Assembly: GCA_050946835.1 (NCBI GenBank)
Contig: JBMNVN010000001.1
Location: 1-64,000, forward strand
Direction: 5' to 3'
Origin: UBA1447 sp002329225
GTDB taxonomy: Bacteria > Bacillota > Clostridia > Oscillospirales > Acutalibacteraceae
DNA length: 64,000 nucleotides
The notes under the pieces were generated by a model. That model saw nothing but the letters and a program-made list of their open reading frames with translations, searched no databases and was not told where the DNA came from. Made by a program: the position numbers and the translations under genes. Below, one piece after another: positions 25,675 through 35,600 of the stretch. Within the stretch, counting starts at the first letter, position 1. The number at the start of each line of letters is the position of its first letter.

Positions 25675-28600
25675 TTAGGGCACGGTGACAGTGTAAGCAT
25701 TTTCAAAAGAATAGATGAGGGTTTCTTTAACCGGCAGCTCCATACATTCCGTTAAGGCTCTTCGATACAGCGCCAACTGGCCGGAATAACGCTGCAATAA
25801 ACCCTGCCGGTCTATTCCTCTGTCCGTTTTATAATCCAAAATCACTAAACCGCCGTCTTCGAGGAAAGCACAGTCAACTATCCCCTGCACTACCACATAT
25901 TCATCTTGGGCATATTCGGGGAGTTCGGGGTAAAGCTCACGGGCGGGTATTTGAATTGTAAACTTCTGTTCCCGCCAAACCTCTTGCGCCGAAAAAATTC
26001 TTCGGGCGGTTTCGCTTTTAAAGAAAGTTTGAATCTTGTTTACATCGAGTTCTTCCCCCTCCTGCCGTGTTAAAAAGCCGCTTTCAATCAGTCTTGCCCG
26101 TTCCGCTTCAAAGTCCGCAGCGGCATTAAGGTAGTCGGCATACTGCATAAACTTGTGAATGGCAGTCCCCCGCTGAGCCGGAGTAAGACCCGTTTCGCTT
26201 ATAAAGGCCGGTGTTTTTGATGCGAAAAACTCCGCATTAAAGTCTTCGGTATCCACATCGGATGCGGCACGCTTGGCAACCACTTTTGTAAGTTCACTGT
26301 AAGGATAGATATAGGAAAGTCTTTTTTCAATTTCACTTAAAAGGCCGGGGTTCGGGGGCGGGGTCATTTTGTCGTCAGGGGCTTCTTCCGTGTACTCGCC
26401 CACATCACTCCAAGATACCGAAAGCTCAAAGTCCGCCGGAAGGATTATATCGTCATCCGCACAGGCATTTTTTCGCAGTTCTCCGGCATCGGGGTGGCGC
26501 AAAGCCGCCATAAGAATCCAGTCGGAAAAACTGCCGGAGTTCATTACCGGGAAGGGGTCAATCTTTTGTGAGGAACGAATGTTTAAGGCAAGTTTTTCAA
26601 GTTTTTTTGACGGATTTTTCATTGCCATAACGGTAATCAGCCGTTCCCTCGCCCTGGTCATTGCCACATACAGAACCCGCATTTCTTCAGATGCATCGGT
26701 GCTCCCGGCGGAAATAATCGCCGCCTGTCTGCTGAGTGTGCTGAACTGCCTGAATGTGCTTACATCCTTACGGTTTAAGCCGATACCCGTCTGAGAACTT
26801 AATACTATATTGCCTGAAAGAGAACCTGTATTAAACCCTGCTGAGCAGTCCGCAAGAATACAGACGGGGAATTCCAAGCCTTTGCTTTTGTGTATGCTCA
26901 TAATCCGCACCACGTCAGCCGCTTCGGAAAGTTCCGCCGCAGGTGATAAATCGCCCTTGTTTTTGTTCAGTTTGTCAATAAAGCGTATAAAACCGGAAAG
27001 GCCCATGTGACCCGCCGCCTCATAAGTGTTTGCATAGTCCTGCAAAAGGTGTAAGTTTGCCCGCCGTTGTTCGCCGCCTGCATTGGCGGCGGAAAGAGCC
27101 AGCCAACCCGTTTCCTCCAAAAGACGGCGTACAAATTCACCTGATGAGAGTGTGGCGCCGAGCATTCGGAACTCTTCCAAGCGCTTTAAAAAGCCATTGC
27201 ATTTTACATTGCCTTCCTCCGCTCCCCTGACTACACAAGAATAGAGGGCAGTTTTACGCTGAGGAAGCCTCAACTCCGCAAGTTCATCGGGAGTAAAGCC
27301 GAAAACCGGCGACAGCATTACGGTGAGCAGGGGGATATCCTGTAAGGGATTATCCAAAACCCGCATCAGAGAAAGTATAAAGGCGACTTCCTGAGTTTCC
27401 AAAAATCCGGTTGTAAGTTCTGAATACGCCGGCATATTGTATTTTGAAAACTCTTCCAAAAACACGGGGGCCTTACCCTGAACGGAGCGCATAAGCACGC
27501 AAAAGTCCCTGTATTCGGCGGGACGGGTTCCTTTTTTATCCGTCACAGTCAAGCCTTCTTTAATCATGTTGCCGATTAGCTCAGCAATATACCGGGCTTG
27601 AATTATTATTCTTTCCTGCGCATTTTCCTCCGGCGTTTCTATGATATGAAGTTGAGTTTCCGGCAGATCGGAATCCGGATAAACGGCGCCGGGCACAAGG
27701 GCTTCTTCCCTGCCGTAGTCCACTTCGCCGACATCTTTGCTCATAAGTTGGCCGAAAACCAGGTTTGCAAAGCCCGTTACCCCTTTACGGGAGCGGAAAT
27801 TGGTACCCAAAATTACCCTTGCCGGATGGTTTTTATCCTCGTACAGCGGCAGAGCGCCGAGCCTTTGTGTAAATATTTCCGGCATGGCCTGCCTGAAGCG
27901 GTAAATACACTGTTTAACATCCCCCACCAAAAAGAGGTTTTGTCCGTCTTTTGAAAGAGCCTCAAACAGACAGTCCTGGGCTTTGTTTACATCCTGATAT
28001 TCGTCAACCAAGATTTCCCGATAACTTTTTGACATCTGTCGGGCAAGGGGAGTTCTCTCAAAACTTCCGTCGGGTTTGAAGGTAACAAGCAAGGCCAAAG
28101 CCATGTGCAGAACATCGGAAAAATCGGCACCGTTAGCCTCTTTTTTCAGTCTTGAAAACTCCCGTTCAAAACCTCTCACCGTTTCTACCAATTTCTCCAC
28201 AATCGGGCTTAAATACTCCAGGTCCTCACGGTGTTCATCTTCCGCAGCGCAAAAATGTTTTGCAAGGCTGCCCAGAATATTTTTATATTCGTCACGGGTT
28301 CCCTTTATCCTCTCTTTCAAAAGGCTTTCGCCCCTGAAACTCCCGAGCCGATCATATTCCAGGTTTTTAACGGCACCGACCGCCTCATCCCATGAGCCTT
28401 TTTCCAGCACTCCAACCAAATGCAGGAGCAAATTTTTGTCGGATATAAAGGCGGGTTCATATTTTTCTTTTAAGTTCTCGTCCTGTTCAAGTTCCTTCAA
28501 TGCTTCTTCATTCTGCTTTAAGCAAAACCGCACGGCTTTAAGGGCATATTCGATTATTACCTTACCCCACACACTTTTGACTGCCGTATCTTTTGTATTA

Positions 28601-29190
28601 AAAGGTAAGGCAAGAGCGTCAAGCCAAGCGGACGGGTCCGGGTAAGCCTGTGATTCGTTGTGTATTTTTATTATGTATTCGCTTAAAAGCCTGTCGTCAT
28701 TGTTTTGAATAAGCAGCTCTATCAGAGCAAGGGCGGCTTCCGATCCGTCGCCGTATAAGTCCTCTATTACTTTTTCAGACGCATCGGCACGCAGGATACT
28801 TAAATCGCCCTCATCCAGAATACGGTAGTCGGGATTTATATTAAGCAGGTGAAAGTTATCCCTCACTAAGGTGTTGCAAAAACTGTCGATGGTGCTTATT
28901 TGCGCAAACGGGAGCATCAACTGTTGGCGGCGCAATCGCTCATCCCGGGGATTTTGCTCAATGCAGCGGGTCAGGGCTTCCGAAATACGTTGGCGCATTT
29001 CACCCGCCGCCGCTTTTGTGAAAGTTACGGTCAGCAATTCTTCAATACCGCAGGGATTAACGGAGGCGGTGATTCTGCCTATAACCCGCTCCACGAGCAC
29101 CGCCGTTTTGCCGGAGCCCGCCGCCGCACTGACTAACAGGGTGCCGTCCGTTGCGTTAATTGCCTTTAACTGGTCAGGCGTCCATTTCAT
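25675..29190 (-). CDS. addA: AddAB helicase-nuclease, subunit A
   Basis: A 1171-residue UvrD-type helicase with a C-terminal RecB-family nuclease. With AddB it resects double-strand breaks for recombination. Walker A SAAAGSGKTA is at 21-30, the Walker B-type DEYQDVNKAQD near 394, helicase motifs VRIMSIHKSKGLEFPV and YVAMTRARERL follow, and the nuclease motif LVILDYKTDRG is near 1116. It overlaps addB by 4 bases (ATGA) and follows it, the usual addB-addA order. The length is within the family range. Confidence 0.95.
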   Translation of the reverse strand: MKWTPDQLKAINATDGTLLVSAAAGSGKTAVLVERVIGRITASVNPCGIEELLTVTFTKAAAGEMRQRISEALTRCIEQNPRDERLRRQQLMLPFAQISTIDSFCNTLVRDNFHLLNINPDYRILDEGDLSILRADASEKVIEDLYGDGSEAALALIELLIQNNDDRLLSEYIIKIHNESQAYPDPSAWLDALALPFNTKDTAVKSVWGKVIIEYALKAVRFCLKQNEEALKELEQDENLKEKYEPAFISDKNLLLHLVGVLEKGSWDEAVGAVKNLEYDRLGSFRGESLLKERIKGTRDEYKNILGSLAKHFCAAEDEHREDLEYLSPIVEKLVETVRGFEREFSRLKKEANGADFSDVLHMALALLVTFKPDGSFERTPLARQMSKSYREILVDEYQDVNKAQDCLFEALSKDGQNLFLVGDVKQCIYRFRQAMPEIFTQRLGALPLYEDKNHPARVILGTNFRSRKGVTGFANLVFGQLMSKDVGEVDYGREEALVPGAVYPDSDLPETQLHIIETPEENAQERIIIQARYIAELIGNMIKEGLTVTDKKGTRPAEYRDFCVLMRSVQGKAPVFLEEFSKYNMPAYSELTTGFLETQEVAFILSLMRVLDNPLQDIPLLTVMLSPVFGFTPDELAELRLPQRKTALYSCVVRGAEEGNVKCNGFLKRLEEFRMLGATLSSGEFVRRLLEETGWLALSAANAGGEQRRANLHLLQDYANTYEAAGHMGLSGFIRFIDKLNKNKGDLSPAAELSEAADVVRIMSIHKSKGLEFPVCILADCSAGFNTGSLSGNIVLSSQTGIGLNRKDVSTFRQFSTLSRQAAIISAGSTDASEEMRVLYVAMTRARERLITVMAMKNPSKKLEKLALNIRSSQKIDPFPVMNSGSFSDWILMAALRHPDAGELRKNACADDDIILPADFELSVSWSDVGEYTEEAPDDKMTPPPNPGLLSEIEKRLSYIYPYSELTKVVAKRAASDVDTEDFNAEFFASKTPAFISETGLTPAQRGTAIHKFMQYADYLNAAADFEAERARLIESGFLTRQEGEELDVNKIQTFFKSETARRIFSAQEVWREQKFTIQIPARELYPELPEYAQDEYVVVQGIVDCAFLEDGGLVILDYKTDRGIDRQGLLQRYSGQLALYRRALTECMELPVKETLIYSFENAYTVTVP

Positions 29191-32100
29191 CTAAGCTCCA
29201 CCTCCTCTTCATTGAGCAGTTCAAGCGCCTCTTCATGCTTTATTCTTTTAACGGTGCGGACAGGCATACCCTCTTCCCTGCGGCAAACTGTTTTATAGTC
29301 GCAGTAGTTACATGCCAAAGCACCGTAGCCGCTCTCGGAAGGCAGCGCCGGAATTTTACCGTTGCAGAGTTTCTGCGCCATATTCAGGAGAAGTTTATCG
29401 GCTTTTTCTTTGAGCTTTTCAAGTTCCGGCAAGGTTATCAATACGCCGGTCGGTTCCCCGTTTTTGATTTTGGCAGGAATAAATACGCCCGTTCCCCTTG
29501 AGTCCATACCCAAAATGACATCCTTATCCGCAAGAACCATACCCGTCATGGCGCCCAGCTTAAACTTTTCTTCTTCTATCTGTTCGGTGGTAGCGTTCCT
29601 GTCCAAATCCGTAACGGAGGATATTTTTACCGGAACAAAAAGCACACCGGCGGGAACCACATGACCGAACAGAGGCTGACCGTTTTCCCATACTGCGAAA
29701 AGATACAACAGCATTTGCATGTTCAGGCCTTCCAAAACCTCAAACAGGTTAAAGGCTTTGCCTGAGGACTTGTAGTCAAGAATGCGTATATAGTTTTTAT
29801 CGCCTAAGGTCAGGCGGTCAACCCTGTCTATACTGCCGCGAATCTCCAAGGTCAGCCCGTTTTTATCCTGAACCTCATAGGGGGCAATCCCCTCTTCCGA
29901 ACCGATTTTCAATTCGTACTCCACAGGTTCAAATTTGCCTGCACTCAGTTCCTGTATAAGTCTGTCAACAACCTCATCCAAAACATCGGCAAGGCGAAGG
30001 TAAAGATATTCAAAGCGTTTTTCCTTATCATCCAGACCGCCCATGTATTCTTCCACAAATTCACGGAGAAGCCCTTTTATAGCCGATAGCCTGTCATCCC
30101 TTGTGAAGGCAAGAATTTTATCAACCGGATATTCGAAAAAGAGCTTTTCCAAAACAAAGTGAACCACATTACCCCTTTGCAGGGGGTCAAGTTGGGCAAT
30201 TTTGCGGGGTTCGGCTCTCAGGCCGTATTTGCAAAAGTAGGCAAAGGGGCATTTGTAATATTGTTCCACACGGGAGGCGGAAAGGGACATTTTTTTGCCG
30301 AAAAGTTTTTCCGCCGTTTCTTTCTCTTTTATTTCAAAAGGACTCCGCTCCGCCATTCTGTCCAAGGCGGCCAATTTCCCGCCATATTGGGGCAGAGTTT
30401 CAAAATAAGCTCGCAGTGAGGAATACAGCTCATCATTTTTTTGCCGGAGTTTAGCGGTCAGTTCAAATGCAGGCTGTTCCCCTTCTATATAATCCATGAC
30501 CGGCACATCCACGGTATCCTTTTTTGTGCATTCGGGTACTATGCGCTGAACCTGAGTTACAATCTCAGACGGAATAAGGGCGCCGCCGGAAAGGTTTTTG
30601 CGGGAGTATGAAATAAAAAGCTTTTCGGAAGCGCCGCAAAGGGCGGTGTAGGTGATAAATCGTTCACTTAATACCTGATACTCCCTCTGCTCTTCCAAAG
30701 GCAGGCCGAGTTCAATAAGGGAGTTCCAATCGTGATCGGTTAAAATCCCCGGAGAAATCGGGTCACGGGGGAAGACGCCCTCATTTGCACCTACAACAAA
30801 CACCGCCCTTGGGGATGCGGTTCTGATTCTGTCGGCGCTGCCGATGGTTATTTCGTCCAAGCCCTGAGGAATACTGCCCAAGGTTCTGGTTGACATAATC
30901 AAGTCAAACAGACTGAAAAGGCGCTCCGCTTCAAGCGGTGTATCTTTAAGGGTAAGGGCTATCATATCCAGCGCCTCAATAAGTTCATCCCAAATTCGCT
31001 CCTGTTCCAAGGCCAGAACGGTTTCTCCCTGATTATCAAGTTTAATCGCCAATTCTTTCAGATTCTCGCCGGCTTTTATACTTTTTAAATATTCCCAAAT
31101 CGCCGAGGCGGCGGTAAGTCCGTCCGAACGTTTAAGTTTGTCCCTGAGTTCTTGTAAAGGCTCCACCGCCCGCTGTCTGATTTTGTTTATTCTGTTAAGT
31201 AGCTCAACATCCCCTTCTTCAAGCTGCCCCGCAAAACCGCCGGGATGCTGCCGCCACTCATTTAAAAACCTTTCGCCGCTGATATTCCAGAGCAAAATAT
31301 AGTTTTCCGTCAGTGAAACTTCTTCAAGGGAAAGGCCGGCGAGTCCGGTTTTAAGACAGCGGAGAAAAGCGTCCGCGCTGAAGCCGTAAGCGGCAATTTC
31401 AATAGCGGAGCGGACAAGAGTTATAAGAGGCTGATTGATAAGGGGCTGCCTGCTGTCGATAAAAACGGGTACGCCGCATTTTTTCAAAGCGGTTTTAAGA
31501 TGCGGTTCATAGTCCCCGGCAGTACGGGCAATAATCGCAATCTCTTTACAGCGCCAGGATTTTTCTCTTAATAGTTTTTTGACATTGGCGGCAACAAACT
31601 CGCACTCTTTTACTATATCCTCGGCAGCGGCAATAACCACTGAGGCAGTAGATTCTTCATATACCTCGGGGTTGGGTTCATAAAGACCCGCCTCTATTGC
31701 GGCAAGGGCTTTTTGGGCTTCGCCCGCAAACTGAACCGTTCCTTCAAGTAATTCCGGCACTGCAACACTGACGCCCTGTTTTTTTGCAATCTCAATAAGT
31801 TTACCGGCGGTGCGCCTGATATTGCTGAAAACTCCCGTATCGTCTTTATCATCCGAACTGTAAATACTGTCCGTACAAAGGGTGACATAAGTATCTTTCG
31901 CTTGGGATATAATGCACTCCATCACCTTAAATTCCTGCCCGGTAAAGCCGGTGAACGCATCAACCGCCACAGTTTTGCCATTAAAGAAATCTTCACTGAG
32001 CAGGGTATCATAAAGTTGGGTCAGCTCATCTTCTCCGTCAATCATCCCCTGTTCGGTCAATGCCCGGTAGGCGGAAAATATAAGCGCCAAATCGCTGATT

Positions 32101-32555
32101 TTTTGTTTTAAAAGGCCATCATCCATGGAGGAGGAAACTTCAAAAAGATTTTCCGTTGTGACGGTATTGCGTTTAAAACGGGTGCCGAGTTCCAGCAATT
32201 CTTTTATAACGGCGGTGCTGTATTTGTGGCGACCGTAGAGGGTGAGTTTTTCGCCCACGCTTTCCAAAGCAAGGCTCATTAAAAGCGCACGGGCGGAGTC
32301 ATCCAAGACCGATACGGATTTTCCACCGTATTGTTTAAAGACGACATGGGCCAGCCGTGTAAAGCTGAGCACTTCGACTTTCAACGCATCCCGGGGGCCC
32401 AAGCGTTCCAGCATTGCCCGTTCCGAATAAAAAGAGTACTGTTCGGGCACAAGAAGAATAGCCCCAAGTTCACCCTGAGATACACGCTGCTCCAACAACT
32501 GATGAACCCGGGTTGTTTTACCGCTACCCGCTCTGCCGAGAATCAGATGAAGCAT
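29187..32555 (-). CDS. addB: AddAB helicase-nuclease, subunit B
   Basis: A 1122-residue partner of AddA. It has Walker A GRAGSGKTT (7-15), inactive helicase domains and a C-terminal nuclease (IRILDYKSSGKAF). The four cysteines expected to hold the structural 4Fe-4S cluster are present: one in YYKCPFAYF near 767, and the group CNYCDYKTVC near 1082-1091. In the Bacillus enzyme this subunit also recognises Chi. GGGGAG precedes the ATG. A TATACT -10 box at 32601-32606 is the best promoter candidate. Confidence 0.95.
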   Translation of the reverse strand: MLHLILGRAGSGKTTRVHQLLEQRVSQGELGAILLVPEQYSFYSERAMLERLGPRDALKVEVLSFTRLAHVVFKQYGGKSVSVLDDSARALLMSLALESVGEKLTLYGRHKYSTAVIKELLELGTRFKRNTVTTENLFEVSSSMDDGLLKQKISDLALIFSAYRALTEQGMIDGEDELTQLYDTLLSEDFFNGKTVAVDAFTGFTGQEFKVMECIISQAKDTYVTLCTDSIYSSDDKDDTGVFSNIRRTAGKLIEIAKKQGVSVAVPELLEGTVQFAGEAQKALAAIEAGLYEPNPEVYEESTASVVIAAAEDIVKECEFVAANVKKLLREKSWRCKEIAIIARTAGDYEPHLKTALKKCGVPVFIDSRQPLINQPLITLVRSAIEIAAYGFSADAFLRCLKTGLAGLSLEEVSLTENYILLWNISGERFLNEWRQHPGGFAGQLEEGDVELLNRINKIRQRAVEPLQELRDKLKRSDGLTAASAIWEYLKSIKAGENLKELAIKLDNQGETVLALEQERIWDELIEALDMIALTLKDTPLEAERLFSLFDLIMSTRTLGSIPQGLDEITIGSADRIRTASPRAVFVVGANEGVFPRDPISPGILTDHDWNSLIELGLPLEEQREYQVLSERFITYTALCGASEKLFISYSRKNLSGGALIPSEIVTQVQRIVPECTKKDTVDVPVMDYIEGEQPAFELTAKLRQKNDELYSSLRAYFETLPQYGGKLAALDRMAERSPFEIKEKETAEKLFGKKMSLSASRVEQYYKCPFAYFCKYGLRAEPRKIAQLDPLQRGNVVHFVLEKLFFEYPVDKILAFTRDDRLSAIKGLLREFVEEYMGGLDDKEKRFEYLYLRLADVLDEVVDRLIQELSAGKFEPVEYELKIGSEEGIAPYEVQDKNGLTLEIRGSIDRVDRLTLGDKNYIRILDYKSSGKAFNLFEVLEGLNMQMLLYLFAVWENGQPLFGHVVPAGVLFVPVKISSVTDLDRNATTEQIEEEKFKLGAMTGMVLADKDVILGMDSRGTGVFIPAKIKNGEPTGVLITLPELEKLKEKADKLLLNMAQKLCNGKIPALPSESGYGALACNYCDYKTVCRREEGMPVRTVKRIKHEEALELLNEEEVELR

Positions 32556-32632
32556 ATTACCGCTCCCCTCTCTGAAAATGACAAAAACTTAGACGCATTC
32601 AGTATATCACAGTTCCGATTGTGAGTTGAGTG

Positions 32633-32668
32633 TTTTTTGGCTTTTTGTGCAGTATTTTTGCCAAAAAA
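32633..32668. promoter_or_regulatory. Palindrome between divergent addB and fucosidase genes
   Basis: TTTTTTGGC (32633-32641) is mirrored by GCCAAAAAA (32660-32668) with an 18-base centre. It sits between the addB -10 region and the fucosidase promoter. It may be an operator for a sugar-responsive repressor or a remnant terminator. No regulator gene lies next to it in the window. Confidence 0.35.
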
Positions 32669-32705
32669 TATATGTTCCGGCGCTCACTGCAAAGGGCCTG
32701 TACGG

Positions 32706-32734
32706 TTTACATGACCGCTGAAATGTGGTATCTT
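32706..32734 (+). promoter_or_regulatory. Promoter for the fucosidase-cca-femX-alr run
   Basis: TTTACA (32706-32711), a 17-base spacer and TATCTT (32729-32734) point at the fucosidase gene 48 bases downstream. A GGCGC/GCGCC mini-stem (32746-32760) lies in the leader, just before the GGAGG ribosome site at 32767. Confidence 0.5.
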
Positions 32735-32781
32735 TATAGCTGTCCGGCGCTTTAAGCGCCTCACATGGAGGAAAAGACTGT

Positions 32782-34209
32782 ATGCAAACAAAAAAGAGGG
32801 AAAATATTATAGAAAAAGCGTCAAAAGTTGTACCCACCGAAAGGCAATTAAAGTGGCAGGAACTTGAGTTTTATGCCTTTATTCATTTCGGCATGAACAC
32901 TTTCACCGGCTCCGAATGGGGTTCGGGTTATGAGTCTCCGGAGATTTTTAACCCTGCCAAGCTTGATGCCCGGCAATGGGCAAAGGTTGTTAAATCCGCC
33001 GGTATGAGGGCTATAATCTTAACCGCAAAGCACCATGACGGCTTTTGTCTTTGGCCCAGCGCCTATACAGACCACAGCGTAAAGTACAGCCCCTGGAAAG
33101 ACGGCAAAGGCGACGTTGTTAAGGAGGTTGCCGATGCTTGCCGTGAATACGGGCTTAAGTTCGGTATTTACCTTTCCCCATGGGATAAGCATGACCCGCG
33201 CTACGGTGAGGGCGAGGCATATAACATCTTTTTTAAAAATCAACTGCGTGAGCTTCTCACCCATTACGGCGACATATTCTGCGTATGGTTTGACGGAGCC
33301 TGCGGAGAAGGCAAAAAGGGCAAAAAGCAGGATTATGACTATCAGGGTTACTACAACTTGGTACGGGAACTGCAGCCTGAAGCGGTGATTTCCATATGCG
33401 GACCCGATGTGCGTTGGTGCGGTAACGAGGCGGGCGTTTGTAGAAAGTCCGAATGGAGCGTGGTGCCTCATTACTTTTGTGACCATGAGCTTGTGGCGGA
33501 CCAATCACAAAAAGAAAGCGACAAACCGCCTAAGAACTCAAGCGTAATGACCCTTGATTTGGGCAGCCGCAAGGCGATTAAAAAGGCAGAGCGGCTTATA
33601 TGGTACCCGGCGGAGGTGGATGTTTCTATCCGCAAAGGTTGGTTTTATCATGCAAGTGAGGATATAACCGTTAAGCCCCTGTCAAAGTTGCTGGATATTT
33701 ACTACAATTCCGTAGGCGGCAACGCCTCCCTGCTTTTAAATGTTCCTCCCACAAAAGAGGGGCTTATACATGAAAAAGATGCGGAAATGCTGGCTTCTCT
33801 CGGTGCTCAGCTCTCCATAGATTTTAACGAAAACCTTGCGGAAGACTCTATTATGACGGCTTCATCCTGTTTGGATGAGGAACACAACGCTCAAAAGGCT
33901 CTGAGCGATGACCCGGACGAATACTGGCATTCCGGAATGAATCCCGACAAGCCCTGGCTGCTTTTGGACTTGGGGGATGAATACGACATTAACAAAGTGG
34001 TTTTGGGTGAACATATCAGAACCGGTCAGCAGATAGAAAGTTTTAAACTCTACGGCAAGGTCAACGATAAATGGATAAAGCTTGCCGATGATACCGTAAT
34101 AGGTTATAAAAGAATAGCCCGTTTTAAAGAGATGAGGATGCGCTATATAAAACTTGTTATCACCTCCACACGCTGTTTTGCTACAATATCAAAGTTTGAA
34201 GCTTATTAG
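32782..34209 (+). CDS. GH29 alpha-L-fucosidase with C-terminal discoidin-like domain
   Basis: 475 residues. The GH29 catalytic barrel covers about 1-340 with FIHFGMNTFTGSEWG, ILTAKHHDGFCLWPS, GIYLSPWD and the nucleophile Asp in CVWFDGACG (about 171). It removes alpha-linked fucose from glycans. Residues from about 350 on (TASSCLDEEHNAQKALSDDPDEYWHSG) follow the F5/8 type C (discoidin) carbohydrate-binding pattern. There is no signal peptide, so it probably acts on imported oligosaccharides. GGAGG lies 10 bases before the ATG. The next gene starts 28 bases later on the same strand. Confidence 0.88.
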   Translation: MQTKKRENIIEKASKVVPTERQLKWQELEFYAFIHFGMNTFTGSEWGSGYESPEIFNPAKLDARQWAKVVKSAGMRAIILTAKHHDGFCLWPSAYTDHSVKYSPWKDGKGDVVKEVADACREYGLKFGIYLSPWDKHDPRYGEGEAYNIFFKNQLRELLTHYGDIFCVWFDGACGEGKKGKKQDYDYQGYYNLVRELQPEAVISICGPDVRWCGNEAGVCRKSEWSVVPHYFCDHELVADQSQKESDKPPKNSSVMTLDLGSRKAIKKAERLIWYPAEVDVSIRKGWFYHASEDITVKPLSKLLDIYYNSVGGNASLLLNVPPTKEGLIHEKDAEMLASLGAQLSIDFNENLAEDSIMTASSCLDEEHNAQKALSDDPDEYWHSGMNPDKPWLLLDLGDEYDINKVVLGEHIRTGQQIESFKLYGKVNDKWIKLADDTVIGYKRIARFKEMRMRYIKLVITSTRCFATISKFEAY

Positions 34210-34237
34210 ACCGCTGTGAAAAAGGCAGGTGTTTGCC

Positions 34238-35584
34238 TTGCTGATTGACTTGCCCGAACAAATTAAAACCGTGCTTACCGCCCTTTCAAATAAGGGTTTT
34301 GAGGCATATATTGTGGGCGGCTGCGTCAGAGATAAGATAATGGGCAAAACTCCTTTTGACTGGGATGTTTCCACCGGGGCAAAGCCCGAAGAAATTGCGG
34401 AAACCTTCAGCGATTTTAAGGTGATAGAAACAGGGATAAAACACGGCACCTTGACGGTAATAATTGACAAAATGCCCGTTGAAATCACTACCTTCAGAGT
34501 AGACGGAACATACAGCGATAACAGACATCCCGACAGCGTGATTTTTACAGGCGATTTGTCAAAGGATTTAAGCCGCAGGGATTTTACCGTAAATGCCCTT
34601 GCCTACTCCCCCGGCACCGGTATAATTGACTGTTTTAACGGAGTAAACGATATTAAAAACAGAGTTATGCGTTGTGTGGGCACCCCCGACGAAAGGTTCG
34701 GGGAAGACGCATTGAGGATTCTGCGCGCCCTGCGCTTTGCAAGTGTTTTAGGTTTTGAAATTGAAACTGAAACCGCCAAAAGCCTTTTACGTAACAAAGA
34801 GCGTTTAAACAACATAGCGGCCGAACGAATCCATGTGGAATTAATTAAACTTTTAGGCGGTATTGATGTTCAGCGCATCCTTGATGATTACAGGGATATT
34901 ATTTTTCAGATAATACCCGAACTGGCTCATACCGGTGTTTTATATGAGGACGGCAAGCCGGAAAAAGGGCGGGATAATTTCACTTATACAACAAAGCGGG
35001 TGGGCTTGGTTAAGAACGAGCCGGAACTGCGAATGGCAATGCTCCTGCGGGATATAGGCAAACCCCTTATCCCTCTTTCGGACAAAAACTCAGCTGTCTC
35101 TCTTGACAGTTATACCCGGGAAAGTGAAAATATAGCCTTGCAAGTTTTATGGCGGCTCAAATTGAGCAAACGTTTTATCGGTGAAGTCGGCCAAATAATC
35201 AGATACCACGATATACCCCTTTTTGACGATCCGAAAGCATTAAAAAAACGACTGATTAAACTCGGGGAACCGATGTTGAGGAAGATACTCCATGCCAAGC
35301 GTGCTGACTTACTTACTGCAAGCGGCTGTAATGAACTGGCGGTCTTGAAGGTTGATGAAACCGAAGCGGAGCTTGAGCGAATCATCTCCGGCGGCATTTG
35401 TTACACAATAGCCGATTTAAAGGTAAACGGTTCGGACTTGTTGGATGCGGGAGTATCCCCCGGCACCAATGTGGGAAAAATACTTAAAAAGCTGTTTGCG
35501 GCAGTTATCTCTGACGAGATTACAAACGAAAAAGAGGCTCTGCTTAACAAGGTAATACAAATAATCGGGGAAACCGAAAAATGA
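34238..35584 (+). CDS. cca: CCA-adding-type tRNA nucleotidyltransferase with degenerate HD domain
   Basis: A class II polymerase-beta-fold nucleotidyltransferase of about 448 residues that should build or repair the tRNA CCA end. It has AYIVGGCVRD, the catalytic FDWDVS aspartates, GTLTVIID, DLSRRDFTVNALAY and the ERIHVEL helix. The HD domain seen in many clostridial relatives is damaged: the usual LLHDIGKP reads LLRDIGKP, and the preceding histidine motif is replaced (YTTKRVG). Hydrolase activity is therefore unlikely. GTG at 34229 is in frame, but TTG at 34238 has the better spacing to AGGTG. A poly(A) polymerase role cannot be excluded. Confidence 0.85.
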   Translation: MLIDLPEQIKTVLTALSNKGFEAYIVGGCVRDKIMGKTPFDWDVSTGAKPEEIAETFSDFKVIETGIKHGTLTVIIDKMPVEITTFRVDGTYSDNRHPDSVIFTGDLSKDLSRRDFTVNALAYSPGTGIIDCFNGVNDIKNRVMRCVGTPDERFGEDALRILRALRFASVLGFEIETETAKSLLRNKERLNNIAAERIHVELIKLLGGIDVQRILDDYRDIIFQIIPELAHTGVLYEDGKPEKGRDNFTYTTKRVGLVKNEPELRMAMLLRDIGKPLIPLSDKNSAVSLDSYTRESENIALQVLWRLKLSKRFIGEVGQIIRYHDIPLFDDPKALKKRLIKLGEPMLRKILHAKRADLLTASGCNELAVLKVDETEAELERIISGGICYTIADLKVNGSDLLDAGVSPGTNVGKILKKLFAAVISDEITNEKEALLNKVIQIIGETEK

Positions 35585-35600
35585 AAGGACAGTTAATTAA

